The notes under the pieces were generated by a model. The model had not been told where the DNA came from, did not search any database, and was given only the letters and a program-made list of their open reading frames with translations. Below are positions 51,213 to 59,853 of a DNA stretch of 64,000 bases, piece after piece (the first letter of the stretch is position 1; each line of letters begins with the position of its first letter). The position numbers and the translations under genes are program-made. This stretch comes from Iodidimonas sp. SYSU 1G8 (GTDB lineage: Bacteria; Pseudomonadota; Alphaproteobacteria; SMXS01): positions 1,488,001-1,552,000 of the forward strand of contig NZ_JBBYXJ010000002.1 of the NCBI RefSeq assembly GCF_039655775.1, read 5' to 3'.

Positions 51213-51670
51213 GCCCAACCCTCGATGGTCAGCCCGCTGGCGTCTTCCGCCTCTTCCCGCGAGACGGTGCGCACCGTCTGGCCGAAACTCCAGACGTGCC
51301 CTTCAGGATCCCGCACCGAATAGGTCCTGTCGCCATAGAACTGTTCCTCCAGTTCTCGCACGATCACCGCGCCCGCTTCGAGAGCCCGGGCACGATGGGC
51401 CTCGATGCCATCGGCCAGTTGGATATGCAGCGACTGGGTGTTACGGTTTCCAACGCTGGCAGGACTCGCGACATGGTCCGCCCACTCCGCCCCGACCATG
51501 ATGTAGCCGTCGCCAAAGCGCATCTCGGCATGGGCGAGGGCGCCGTGCTCGTCGGTAATGACCATGGTCCGATCAAACCCGAACGCGGTTTCGATGAAGT
51601 CCAGAGCCGCGAGCGGATCCTTGTAGAAGAGCGCTGATCCGATAACGGCACGCCTGAATGGGTCTTGCAC
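51209..51670 (-). CDS. VOC-superfamily (glyoxalase-like) protein
   Basis: 153 aa. A VOC fold in which the two beta-alpha-beta-beta-beta units read ALFYKDPLAALDFIETAFGFDRTMVITDEHGALAHAEMRFGDGYIMVG and YGDRTYSVRDPEGHVWSFGQ. The PhnB/glyoxalase-like group includes dioxygenases, lyases and resistance proteins. GTG 51670 is preferred since AAAGGGA lies 6 nt upstream; an ATG at 51688 lacks a site. First gene of the three-gene operon. Confidence 0.88.
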   Translation of the reverse strand: MQDPFRRAVIGSALFYKDPLAALDFIETAFGFDRTMVITDEHGALAHAEMRFGDGYIMVGAEWADHVASPASVGNRNTQSLHIQLADGIEAHRARALEAGAVIVRELEEQFYGDRTYSVRDPEGHVWSFGQTVRTVSREEAEDASGLTIEGWA

Positions 51671-51808
51671 GGCATTCCCTTTCCGCATTCATTAATATTT
51701 ATCAATTATGGAAAATAATTGGTGAGGCGCCGTATGGCAAGTCAGTTCGACGCGGAACCATGCCGCCCTTTTAGCGTTTCCATCCGGTATCATCATCAGG
51801 AGAAGACC

Positions 51809-52324
51809 ATGCGCCGTCTCGCAATTCTTGCGCTGACAGGGAGTCTGCTGTTGCCGGTCGTCGTTCACGCGGAAACCGGCGAACTTCCCACCGCGGCGAT
51901 CGCGCCCACGATGTCATTGTCTTCGGAAACGTTCGCCCGCAATGCCAGTCTCGCGGGCCTGTTCGACCTGCAGTCCGCGGAACTGGCGCTGGAACGGGCC
52001 AAGGATGCCGACATTCTGAAGCTGGCTAGGGAAATCGTCGAGGAACAGTCCCTCGCCAATTCCCGCCTGCGTGCGTTCGCGCCGAGACATTCGGTTACTG
52101 AGTTGAGCGGTGAGTACGCGGCGAGCCTAGAGCGTCTGAAGGCGGCCAAGGCCGAGGAGTTCGACGCCGTGTTTCTGGAGCTCCAGAAGGCCTCCCACAG
52201 GAAGACCGTTGCTCTTCTCGAGCGCTATCAGCAGACCGGTGAAGACGACATGCTCAAGGCGTATGCCTCGGAAACGCTGCCGTTTTTGAAACTGCACCAA
52301 TCCCGTGTCGAGAGCCTGCGATAG
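51809..52324 (+). CDS. DUF4142-type periplasmic four-helix protein
   Basis: 171 aa. Signal peptide RRLAILALTGSLLLPVVVHA. The mature protein is helical with DUF4142 features: FARNASLAGLFDLQSAELALERAKDADILKLAREIVEEQ and SHRKTVALLERYQQTGEDDMLKAYASETLPFLKLH. It resembles ferritin-like secreted proteins of unknown function. ATG 51809 has AGGAGAAG upstream and starts the signal peptide. Confidence 0.87.
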   Translation: MRRLAILALTGSLLLPVVVHAETGELPTAAIAPTMSLSSETFARNASLAGLFDLQSAELALERAKDADILKLAREIVEEQSLANSRLRAFAPRHSVTELSGEYAASLERLKAAKAEEFDAVFLELQKASHRKTVALLERYQQTGEDDMLKAYASETLPFLKLHQSRVESLR

Positions 52325-52347
52325 TCTGAGCCCGACCCGACTGGTAA

Positions 52348-52872
52348 TCAGATGGCTGTGACCACGGCCGGCAACAGAACGGCTTGGGGCGTCAAAACAC
52401 ATTCGCTTTCCGGCAGCACGGGCGTTGGATAGTCCGAGACAGCTGCACATCTGTAGACGTCAGGGTCCCCGGTCGGCGTGGCGACGCGGAAGTATATGAG
52501 CCAACCGCCCGCCGTCCTCTTATATGCCCGCGCATTGGCCTCCAGCGTTGCATGCCGATTCCTCAGAAGCGCGGCCGTATCCAGATTGTCGCACTCGCCT
52601 GCGGCACCGGGCGTGGCAAAGGCGAGGCAGTCCCAAGGGCCGAGGGTCAGCGGCACCGACGTATCCGGCGGTAGCTCCGTATAACCTTGGGCCGCGACGA
52701 ACCGTTCGGCGCGCTGGACAGCGTCCCGGGCGTCAGGATCGTGCACAGGGCCGACGCGCGGCTCGTTCGCGTGCACGCAGCCTGCAAGAAGAACGGCCAG
52801 AACCAAGACAGCTCCGCGCAGCAGACCCGGTCGGATGCTGGCCTTGGTCGTCATGGCGTCGGGTAGGCTCAC
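52348..52872 (-). CDS. Hypothetical lipoprotein
   Basis: 174 aa. The N-terminus holds a lipoprotein signal (LLRGAVLVLAVLLAGC), then a mature domain with no recognised family (RFVAAQGYTELPPDTSVPLTLGPWDCLAFATPGAAGECDNLDT and GGWLIYFRVATPTGDPDVYRCAAVSDYPTPVLPESECVL). Five Cys besides the lipidated one could form disulfides. GTG 52872 has AGGGAGA 7 nt upstream; the open frame continues to 53043 without support. Confidence 0.7.
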   Translation of the reverse strand: MSLPDAMTTKASIRPGLLRGAVLVLAVLLAGCVHANEPRVGPVHDPDARDAVQRAERFVAAQGYTELPPDTSVPLTLGPWDCLAFATPGAAGECDNLDTAALLRNRHATLEANARAYKRTAGGWLIYFRVATPTGDPDVYRCAAVSDYPTPVLPESECVLTPQAVLLPAVVTAI

Positions 52873-53069
52873 GGTTTCTCCCTGCGTGCGCTTGTCGGGA
52901 CGGTGCATCATAATGTACCCGAACCCTGCTTCGCCAGTCTCGCGGTAGAGGGCAGCCTGAGGGCGGCGAAACGGCCTATTCTCGGGTGGGTTCGAATTGT
53001 TTGACGTGGCTGACCGCTCCCGGATCGGGCATTGTTGCGACAAGAGGCCGATTACGAAAGGGGCGCCAG

Positions 53070-53627
53070 ATGGATCATGGCGAGTACGATAAGCCGGTCG
53101 TGGAGGGCACCGCGCACGGCAAGATCTCGGGGCGGCGGGTGCGCCGACGCCGGCTCAAGCTGGCGGGGCCGGAGGAGTTTTCCGACAAGTCGCGCGTCTT
53201 CATGTACCAGATGTCGGAGATGTTGTGCCGTATCCTGCCTGCCTATAACAACTATTTTCAGGGCGACATGGCCAAGTTCCTATTGGTCAACGCCTTGGCC
53301 GCCGCCAATGTGCAACGGCTGATGAGTTCGCCTCTGAGCCAGGACTACGAGAGTATCGGGACCCGAGTGCCGGCGGATCTTCAGGTGCCCGCCAATGCCT
53401 TGTCCCTGGCTGAGTCGACAGGCATGCCCCGGGAGACCGTGCGCAGGAAGCTGAAGGAACTGCTGGCCAGCGGCATGCTGGTAGAAGATGAACGCGGCGG
53501 ATACCGGTTGCGGCCAGGCGCTCTCCAGGCAGAAGCATTGCTCGGTATCTATTTCGCCAATTTCAAAGCCATGGCGGACGTGATGGAGGCTTGTCTGGAG
53601 GCCGGCCTGATCGACGGCGACCTTTAG
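53070..53627 (+). CDS. Winged-helix (helix-turn-helix) regulator, unknown family
   Basis: 185 aa. A basic N-terminus (GRRVRRRRLKL) precedes a helical region (FMYQMSEMLCRILPAYNNYFQGDMAKFLLVNALAAANVQRL). A helix-turn-helix lies around residues 108-150: NALSLAESTGMPRETVRRKLKELLASGMLVEDERGGYRL. The architecture resembles IclR/GntR-type or MarR-type regulators, but I cannot settle the family. AAAGGGG lies about 8 nt before ATG 53070. Confidence 0.7.
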   Translation: MDHGEYDKPVVEGTAHGKISGRRVRRRRLKLAGPEEFSDKSRVFMYQMSEMLCRILPAYNNYFQGDMAKFLLVNALAAANVQRLMSSPLSQDYESIGTRVPADLQVPANALSLAESTGMPRETVRRKLKELLASGMLVEDERGGYRLRPGALQAEALLGIYFANFKAMADVMEACLEAGLIDGDL

Positions 53628-53685
53628 CGGCATGCCCAAATTGGGTAGAGGCGGGGCCGAAACGGTCGCAGTGTATAATAGGATT

Positions 53686-53865
53686 TCTTCATCAACTTGA
53701 GGTTGAGGGGGCTGTGTGCTGGTAACAGCGCACAGGGAGCGGGCGAGGTCGTTCCAAGTAGCAGCGGTGAACGGCCTCGTTTCTCTTGATCCGAATTTCC
53801 CGAATTTTCCAGCAGCCCAGACCATTGCCGAAAGCATCCGCAACCCCGGATGCTTTCGGTTCTTT
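53686..53865 (+). ncRNA. Candidate small RNA with its own promoter and terminator
   Basis: About 180 nt between two genes. A consensus -10 box TATAAT is at 53674-53679, without an evident -35 box. The transcript would hold three hairpins: CTGTGTGC with GCGCACAG (53712-53735), GAGGTCGTTC with GAACGGCCTC (53745-53778, one G-U pair), and a 13-bp CCGAAAGCATCCG stem (53828-53859) followed by a short T-run, which acts as terminator. No open frame fits. I do not recognise the RNA family. It could also be a long leader for the next small gene. Confidence 0.4.
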
Positions 53866-53866
53866 T
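53828..53866 (+). terminator. Terminator of the candidate sRNA
   Basis: CCGAAAGCATCCG (53828-53840) pairs perfectly with CGGATGCTTTCGG (53847-53859), then TTCTTTT. Confidence 0.75.
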
Positions 53867-53909
53867 GGCCGCACTGGAACCAGCCCGCGCGCGAGCCGTT
53901 CCTATCATC

Positions 53910-54068
53910 ATGATGTACCGAAGAAAATCCCTATCCGGTGAGTCCATTCGAGACCGACGAATGGGTCAAAATCTAGCGCTCATGGGCGTATTCGCCGCAG
54001 GGGTCGTGGTGCTCTACTTCTGGGGGCTCGTTTCCACGGTCAATCGCACCTTCGGTTCCGACAAATAG
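53910..54068 (+). CDS. Small single-span membrane protein
   Basis: About 52 aa. A basic N-terminus (MYRRKSLSGESIRDRRMGQN) is followed by one transmembrane helix (LALMGVFAAGVVVLYFWGLV) and a short polar tail (STVNRTFGSDK). Charge layout is positive-inside. No good ribosome site is visible before ATG 53910, 53913 or 53961, so the exact start and even translation are uncertain. Confidence 0.45.
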   Translation: MMYRRKSLSGESIRDRRMGQNLALMGVFAAGVVVLYFWGLVSTVNRTFGSDK

Positions 54069-54148
54069 CGTTTCTGGAAACCCGGAAACATGTCCACCCT
54101 TGAGGCGTGGTCTATGACGAGGCTCCCCTATCACCAAGGAGAAGCTCA

Positions 54149-54466
54149 ATGAGAACAGGACGTATCGCGCTCATCACCGCCACCGTTTTGGCCGGTTCCA
54201 CCGGGTTCGCCTGGGCGGGAGAGAAAGGCGCGCAGGGGATGGCACAATGGTGCACCAACGACCAGGTCATGGCCACGAAGGACAAAGTCTACGATCCCAA
54301 CTGTCCGGGAACCGAGGTGAAACGCAATGCGGATGGCACATGGGGCAGCGCGCCCTCCGCCATGGGTACACCCGGCGGTGCCGACATGAATTCCAACACT
54401 CCCAAGGAAGGGACCGGTACGAAGCCGCCCACTGGCGCCTCAGGGACGAGAGGAACCAGCAACTAA
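54149..54466 (+). CDS. Small secreted protein, Gly/Thr/Pro-rich tail
   Basis: 105 aa. Signal peptide RTGRIALITATVLAGSTGFAWA, then a short ordered part with two Cys (AQWCTNDQVMATKDKVYDPNCPGTEV) and a low-complexity tail (TPGGADMNSNTPKEGTGTKPPTGASGTRGTSN). AAGGAGAA is about 7 nt before ATG 54149. Family unknown. Its stop overlaps the convergent P450 gene by four bases. Confidence 0.75.
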   Translation: MRTGRIALITATVLAGSTGFAWAGEKGAQGMAQWCTNDQVMATKDKVYDPNCPGTEVKRNADGTWGSAPSAMGTPGGADMNSNTPKEGTGTKPPTGASGTRGTSN

Positions 54467-55731
54467 CGGGGCCTGAAGCGAACGGGCAGTGATTTGAGCC
54501 GGCGATGCAGCAGGCTGGGATGATGTTCCAGCGTATCGTCGGCGACTGCCAACTGGATGTCGTACAGCCGTTCGAGAAGTTGGGTGAATGCGCTGGTCAT
54601 TTCCTGCCTGCCCAGCATGGCGCCAGGGCAAAAGTGAGCGCCCGCGCCGAATGCCAGATGCGCGCCGGAATTTGTGCGCATTACATCGAAGCGCTCGCCA
54701 TCCAGGAATTTTTCCTCGTCCCTGTTGGCCGACGCATACCGGGCGATGACGACCGCGCCTTCCGGGATGACCGTGCCCCCCAGTTCCACGGTCCTGGTGG
54801 CCACGCGCAGCAATCCCTGAACGGGTGATTCCACGCGTAATACCTCCTCGACAAAGTTTCGAACGAGCGATGGGTCACGGCGAAGCGCGTCCTGCTGTTC
54901 AGGGTGTCGCAGCAGCAGCAGCAAGCCTTCCGCGATCGCACCGGTGGTGGTGTCATTGCCGCCGGTAAGCAGCTGCATCATCATGTCGAGCAGTTCGTTC
55001 ATGGACAGGGGCTCGGCACCCTCGGGTACGGCAACCAGATCCGACAGCATGTCTCCGCGCGGTCTAGTCCGCCGCTCCTCGAAGGCCGCGGCGAAGTAGG
55101 TTTGAGCCTCAAGGATGAGACGTGCGACCTCTTGTTCCCTCTCGGGTGTCATCAACATGCCAAAGCTGTCCATCAGCGCATCCGACCAAAGCTTGAGCTT
55201 CCCCACATCCTCGCGCGGAAGGCCGAACTGGTCGGCGATGACGAGACAGGGCAGTGGAACCGCAAAGCTGGTCACAAAGTCCACTGTCGCGCCGGCCCGT
55301 CCCTCATCAAGCAATTTGTCGACCAGATCAGCGACGATGCCATCGATATAGGGGGTCATCTCGCGAACACGGGAGGCGGTAAACGTCCGGTCGATCGGGC
55401 GCCGATAGCGTCCATGGAGCGGCGGATCGGTCCGCTGAAGGGTCGGTACGGTCACCCAGCCTCGGGTGCGGTACATCTCGTCGATGGTCGGATTGATCCG
55501 GCCAAGGGAGCGATCCCTCGCGGCAGCCGAGTTGTTCGAGAAGGTCACGGTGTCCTTGAGAACCGTCTGCAGATCCCGGTAGCGGCTGATCACATAGAAG
55601 CCGGTTTCGGGCATCCGGTAGACCGGACAGTCGCGGCGCATGGCCGCATAGAACGGGTAGGGACATTCGCGCACAGCCGGATCCATCAGGCTGTAGGCGT
55701 CAACGGGAAGGCGTTCTGACAGATCGGTCAA
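54463..55731 (-). CDS. Cytochrome P450 (2), divergent from a LuxR-type gene
   Basis: 422 aa. I-helix GGNDTTTGAIA (257-267), ExxR at E296-R299, haem loop FGAGAHFCPG with Cys368. It shares the stretch VPLPCLVIADQFGLPRED with the cluster P450. The haem-loop residue after the Cys is Pro where most have Leu or Ile. No redox partner is adjacent. It is divergently placed to a LuxR-type regulator with a 24-nt dyad between them. Confidence 0.93.
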   Translation of the reverse strand: MTDLSERLPVDAYSLMDPAVRECPYPFYAAMRRDCPVYRMPETGFYVISRYRDLQTVLKDTVTFSNNSAAARDRSLGRINPTIDEMYRTRGWVTVPTLQRTDPPLHGRYRRPIDRTFTASRVREMTPYIDGIVADLVDKLLDEGRAGATVDFVTSFAVPLPCLVIADQFGLPREDVGKLKLWSDALMDSFGMLMTPEREQEVARLILEAQTYFAAAFEERRTRPRGDMLSDLVAVPEGAEPLSMNELLDMMMQLLTGGNDTTTGAIAEGLLLLLRHPEQQDALRRDPSLVRNFVEEVLRVESPVQGLLRVATRTVELGGTVIPEGAVVIARYASANRDEEKFLDGERFDVMRTNSGAHLAFGAGAHFCPGAMLGRQEMTSAFTQLLERLYDIQLAVADDTLEHHPSLLHRRLKSLPVRFRPR

Positions 55732-55783
55732 CGGTGGCTCCGTACGGGTGCGGCAATGGACATTACCGCCCTCGCCATTATAC

Positions 55784-55807
55784 TTCCCGCAGGCGGGCCT
55801 ACGGGAA
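55784..55807. promoter_or_regulatory. 24-nt dyad between P450 2 and the LuxR-type gene
   Basis: TTCCCG-N12-CGGGAA, perfect 6-nt arms, 53 nt from the P450 start and 51 nt from the LuxR start. The mid-point symmetry between divergent genes suggests a shared operator. Confidence 0.5.
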
Positions 55808-55857
55808 CTCTCGATCCTGCTAGATTTTGGGGAGGGGGTTAGTGGGGAAAAATTATT

Positions 55858-56622
55858 ATGAAACGAGCGCTTAGGGCCGCGGTCGCACAGCTGCGCGCGG
55901 CAGAAACCCTCGAAGAAGCCATCCCTGTCCTGAAGGGGGCCGGCGAGTTGCTCGGCCTGCCCATGGTCACGGTGAATGGCGACTATTCATCCAACCGCCT
56001 GCTGGGGGACGGCACGGGGGGCACCCTTGCCGCGGCGCTTGGCTGGTCTCCGGATATCCTCACCGGCTGGTCCTCGGAGGAACTGACGCCGTTCAGTCCG
56101 GTCGGCGCGGCCTGCAGGCTGTCGTCGCTGCCCTTCGCCTGGCGCAGCGACAGCTTCGCCTGTCCGGTGCCGACGCGGATCGAGGCGCCGCAGGAACGGG
56201 TGCTGGATTTTCTCGCCGAACTGGGCGTCACCGGCGGTATCACGACGCCCGTGCATCTGCCGTTCAGCCGGATCGGATCGGTCACCTGGTTCAGCTTCGA
56301 CCGGAAGTTCAATTTCGACCGGGTTCTGGAGGCACACAAGGACAGTTTCATTCTGCTGGGCCACTACTTCATGGCGCTCGCCGACAGCGAGATGGAAAGC
56401 CTGGCGGCAGAACGGGCGTTCAGCCTGAGCCGCCGGGAGATCGAATGCCTGACCTGGGTGGCGCTGGGAAAGACGGATACGGAGATTGCCGCGATCATCG
56501 GCCGTTCCATGTCGACTGCCCGCTTTCATGTCGACAAGGCGGTGGCGAAGCTGAATGCCGTCAGCCGGACGCAGGCGGTCGCCAAGGCCGCGCAGCTGGG
56601 CATGATCGGCGCCGTCATCTGA
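55858..56622 (+). CDS. LuxR-family solo regulator with altered autoinducer pocket
   Basis: 254 aa. Residues about 10-175 resemble an autoinducer-binding domain, and 187-250 are a LuxR helix-turn-helix (FSLSRREIECLTWVALGKTDTEIAAIIGRSMSTARFHVDKAVAKLNAVSRTQAVAKAAQ). Of the usual acyl-homoserine lactone contacts, the PFAW Trp and the GGI Gly are kept. The DPV motif reads SPV, and the preceding Tyr pair is missing. It therefore probably binds something else or nothing. No luxI gene is nearby. It diverges from P450 2. Confidence 0.87.
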   Translation: MKRALRAAVAQLRAAETLEEAIPVLKGAGELLGLPMVTVNGDYSSNRLLGDGTGGTLAAALGWSPDILTGWSSEELTPFSPVGAACRLSSLPFAWRSDSFACPVPTRIEAPQERVLDFLAELGVTGGITTPVHLPFSRIGSVTWFSFDRKFNFDRVLEAHKDSFILLGHYFMALADSEMESLAAERAFSLSRREIECLTWVALGKTDTEIAAIIGRSMSTARFHVDKAVAKLNAVSRTQAVAKAAQLGMIGAVI

Positions 56623-56634
56623 GAGCAAAAGAAA

Positions 56635-56663
56635 TCCCCCGCCCGCGACATGCGGACGGGGGA
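56635..56663 (-). terminator. Terminator of TonB receptor 2
   Basis: TCCCCCGCCCGC and GCGGACGGGGGA form an interrupted stem; read on the minus strand it is followed by TTTCTTTTG. It serves the receptor gene and may also stop the convergent LuxR-type gene. Confidence 0.78.
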
Positions 56664-56711
56664 AGTGAAGGGGAGTGACCGGCGCACGAGACGCCGGCTC
56701 TCCGATGAATT

Positions 56712-59381
56712 CTAGAAGTGGAAGCCGACCTCGATGCCGATCTCGCGCGGGGCGCCGTACATGGTGTAGGCCCACAGACCGCCGACAGAATTGCCGGCAT
56801 TGCGCTTGATCTGGTTCAGCAGATTCTTGGCATAGAGGGTGACGCGGTAGCGCTCCTCAAGATCGCGCCAGGTCAGGTTGGCATCCCACAGGGTCCGCGC
56901 CTCGAGCTGGGTGTAGAGCGAGTTGTAGACCAGCGTCTCGGACACCGACGAATAGTTGACGGTGGTGTTGGCGGTCAGCGTACCGCTGTTGCCAAGCAGC
57001 ATGTCGTAGGTGATGCCGCCGCTGAGCTTCCAGCGCGGCGAGAACGGCACCGTGAGATAGGCGATGTCCTCGGTGACCGGATCAAGGATTTCGTCGCCGT
57101 TCAGGTCGAGGACGAATTCCTTGTAGTCATGATCCAAGTAACCGGCGCTGAAGTTGAAGCGCAGGTTGTCGGTCGGCACCCAGGTGGTCTCCAGTTCGAC
57201 GCCCCAGGCGCGCGACTTGCCGGCGTTGACGTTGATGACTTCCTGCGTGGTGACGCCGGCGCGGTTGGTGAACGGCACGGACTGGGCCCGCAGCAGGTCG
57301 CTGAAGCGGGTGTAGAAGACGGCCAGGTTCGTGCGCAGCGTGTTGTCGAAGAAATCCGCCTTCAGGCCCGCTTCCAGGTTCCAGTTGGTTTCCGGATCGT
57401 AAGGGCGGCAGGTCTTGACGCTGGAGCACTGCTCGGTGAAGCCGCCGGACATGTAGCCGGTCGAATAGCTGACATACGCCATGGCCGTATCGGCCAGCTT
57501 GTAATCGACGACCGCGCGCCAGGTGATCTTGTCCCAGGTGCCCTTCACATCATCCAGCACCAAGTCGAAGGCCGAGTCCGGCAGGGGCACGGTGAACGGA
57601 TCGATCTCGTTGATGCTCATGCCCGAGCGCGACACGGCGTTGGAGCGTGCATCGAACAGGCAGTTCGACAGGCTCGGCGGCTGGGTGGCGTCAAGCGGCC
57701 GGATGTCCTTGTAGGGCGTCAGCGCGGTGCAGGGGCCGCCCGGGTTCTGGCGCCGCGAGAACAGCTTGCGGTCGTAGGTGTAACGGACGCCGCCGGTCAG
57801 CTTGAGCCGGTCGGTGACGTTGTAGGAGCCGTCCAGATAGAAGGCATAGCTCGACTGCTTCTGGCCCACGGCGGTGACCGCGGCGTCGGTCATGGGGTCG
57901 AGGTCGAGGTTGATGAAGCCCCGATCGTCAAGGAAGGGATTGCCGTTGGTGGGACGGCCGAAATAGGCATCGGTCTGCGGCAGCAGGCCGGTCAGGCCAG
58001 CCAGCGAATAGGCCACATAGTTGAGGTTGTCCTCGCTGTAGACGCCGCCGGCAACGAAGTTGAGCGGGCCGTCGAAGGTGGTGGCGGCGCGCAGCTCCAG
58101 CTGGAGCTGGTTGCGCTTGCTGTTGCGGCTGGCGTCGAACAGGGTCGCGAACGCTTCTCCCGAATAAGTGCTGGGCAGGATTTCGGTCATCTCGCGATAG
58201 CCGGTGATCAGCTTGAACGTCACGTCGTCCAGATCCAGGCTCTGGTGCAGGTGGTAGCCCTGCACGTCGACCCGGTGACCGGCGGGCACGCAGATGCCGC
58301 GAGGGTTGCCGCCGATACAGTTGTTGCTGATGCCGGTGCTGAGGCGTTCCTTGCGGCTGAGACCGACGGTGTTGACGCCATCGAAGCCAAGGCGCGGCAG
58401 CAGCATGTTCTGCGGCCCGCTGAAGGGATCGATTTCGCCGATGGCGGGCGATTCATTGACCACGGGCGGGCTGTCCGACCGGTCGCGCAGGAACTCGAAG
58501 ATGAAATAGGCTTCGTAATTGTCGCTGGGCGTGAACAGCGCCTTCACCTTGCCGGCGAAGACGTCCGTGCCGTTCAGGTGTTCGCCCGCGCGCTGGGCGG
58601 TGGTATCCAGCTCGGGCGGCAGAGGCGGATTGACCGTGGGCAGGCCGTAGGCCGCGTAGATCGGGATGTTGTTCGGGAAACCGCTGGCCGGTTTGTTGTT
58701 GCGGTAATAGCCATCGTCATAGTCGTAGATGGCGGACATGCGGATGGCCAGCTTGTCCTCGACGATGGGGACGTTGATGGCCACCTTGCCCGATGCCAGC
58801 TTGGCGCCGTTGACCGAATAGAAGCCGGTCTTCAGCTCGATGTCGCCGGAGAACTCGTTGATCACGGGCCGCTTGGTTTCGATGACGATCGCGCCGCCCG
58901 TGGCGTTCTTGCCGAACAGGGTGCCCTGCGGTCCGCGGAAGATTTCGATCTGTTCAATGTCGAACAGGTTGACGAACTGCGATTGCACGCTGTTGAGGCC
59001 GAATTCATCGACCAGAACGGCGACCGACGAATTACTGGTGACCAGGATCTGGTTGCCGCCCGTACCGCGGATGCCGCCCGCGACGGCGCGGAAGCCCGCC
59101 ACCGGATTCAAGGTGACGTTCGGCGCCAACTGGCTCACGGCGGTGATGTCGGTCTTGAACGTGTTCGCCAGTTGCTGGTCGGTGATGGTCGACACGGCGA
59201 GAGGTGTTTCCTGCTGGTCGGTTTCGCGCTTCGTGCCCTTGACCGTGATGCTTTCGAGCGCGCCGATGGACGCCCTTTCCGGCGCTGCCGCCGGGGCGTC
59301 TTGCGAATGAGCCGGCAGGGCAAGCATCGCGCCCGCGACACCGGCCGAAAGCAGGCCTGTCCAATGTCTGGCATGTCTCAT
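56712..59381 (-). CDS. TonB-dependent outer-membrane receptor 2
   Basis: 889 aa. Signal peptide RHWTGLLSAGVAGAMLALPAHS, then a TonB-box-like ITVKGTKRETDQQETPLAVSTI. The plug has FDIEQIEIFRGPQGTLFGKNATGGAIVIETKRP. The barrel ends GIEVGFHF with terminal Phe. ATG 59381 has GGGGAGA about 7 nt upstream; an open frame continues to 59480. It is one of three receptors in the window and probably imports an organic substrate or siderophore. Confidence 0.92.
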   Translation of the reverse strand: MRHARHWTGLLSAGVAGAMLALPAHSQDAPAAAPERASIGALESITVKGTKRETDQQETPLAVSTITDQQLANTFKTDITAVSQLAPNVTLNPVAGFRAVAGGIRGTGGNQILVTSNSSVAVLVDEFGLNSVQSQFVNLFDIEQIEIFRGPQGTLFGKNATGGAIVIETKRPVINEFSGDIELKTGFYSVNGAKLASGKVAINVPIVEDKLAIRMSAIYDYDDGYYRNNKPASGFPNNIPIYAAYGLPTVNPPLPPELDTTAQRAGEHLNGTDVFAGKVKALFTPSDNYEAYFIFEFLRDRSDSPPVVNESPAIGEIDPFSGPQNMLLPRLGFDGVNTVGLSRKERLSTGISNNCIGGNPRGICVPAGHRVDVQGYHLHQSLDLDDVTFKLITGYREMTEILPSTYSGEAFATLFDASRNSKRNQLQLELRAATTFDGPLNFVAGGVYSEDNLNYVAYSLAGLTGLLPQTDAYFGRPTNGNPFLDDRGFINLDLDPMTDAAVTAVGQKQSSYAFYLDGSYNVTDRLKLTGGVRYTYDRKLFSRRQNPGGPCTALTPYKDIRPLDATQPPSLSNCLFDARSNAVSRSGMSINEIDPFTVPLPDSAFDLVLDDVKGTWDKITWRAVVDYKLADTAMAYVSYSTGYMSGGFTEQCSSVKTCRPYDPETNWNLEAGLKADFFDNTLRTNLAVFYTRFSDLLRAQSVPFTNRAGVTTQEVINVNAGKSRAWGVELETTWVPTDNLRFNFSAGYLDHDYKEFVLDLNGDEILDPVTEDIAYLTVPFSPRWKLSGGITYDMLLGNSGTLTANTTVNYSSVSETLVYNSLYTQLEARTLWDANLTWRDLEERYRVTLYAKNLLNQIKRNAGNSVGGLWAYTMYGAPREIGIEVGFHF

Positions 59382-59853
59382 CTGTATCTCCCCATGGGTG
59401 GCGGATCCTTGATGGACCCATTTTTTGGCCTTCTTCGAGGCATCCGCTCTGCGTAGCATGGGGTAAATCGGAGTGGCCACTGGCGATTCCGTCAGTTCGG
59501 ACGCTTTTGTGAGGAAAGCCTAAGAATTTGATTTCTTTGTTGAAATCTCTGGCTTGACCGATGCCTTCCGGATGGTCGAGGCGAATTTTTCTTCGTGTAT
59601 GAATTTTATCAATTGCGCGGGAACCGTGGCCGCAACACGGCGTTTAAGGCGGGTCAAGAGGCCAGCACACCGCCTCTTTCTTGGAACGAACCTGTTCGCC
59701 CATTCCAAAGGCTGTTCACAGCTCCCAGCCGGGATCGAGGGTTTGAAGGGCGCCGCGGATCACCCAGTCCGGGCGCCTTTTCCTTTTCCGCCCTCGAGAT
59801 ATGCCTAGCTCAGCCCGAACGTGAGAGACACTCGCGAGGGTTTTGGCGATCCC
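59382..59853. promoter_or_regulatory. Intergenic region between TonB receptor 2 and the beta-lactamase gene
   Basis: About 470 nt with no gene I can support. GATTTC-TTTGTT-GAAATC (59530-59547), about 150 nt upstream of the receptor start, is a candidate operator. A hairpin built from GGCGCC arms (about 59747-59780) may end the beta-lactamase transcript. Confidence 0.45.

Noticed and set aside
52981-53010. tRNA-like GGTTCGAAT string
   Set aside because: No T-arm stem and no cloverleaf around it.
56718-59456. Open frame of over 900 codons on the plus strand opposite TonB receptor 2
   Set aside because: It mirrors the receptor gene in a GC-rich sequence. Its product is Gly/Ala/Arg/Val-rich without any family motif.
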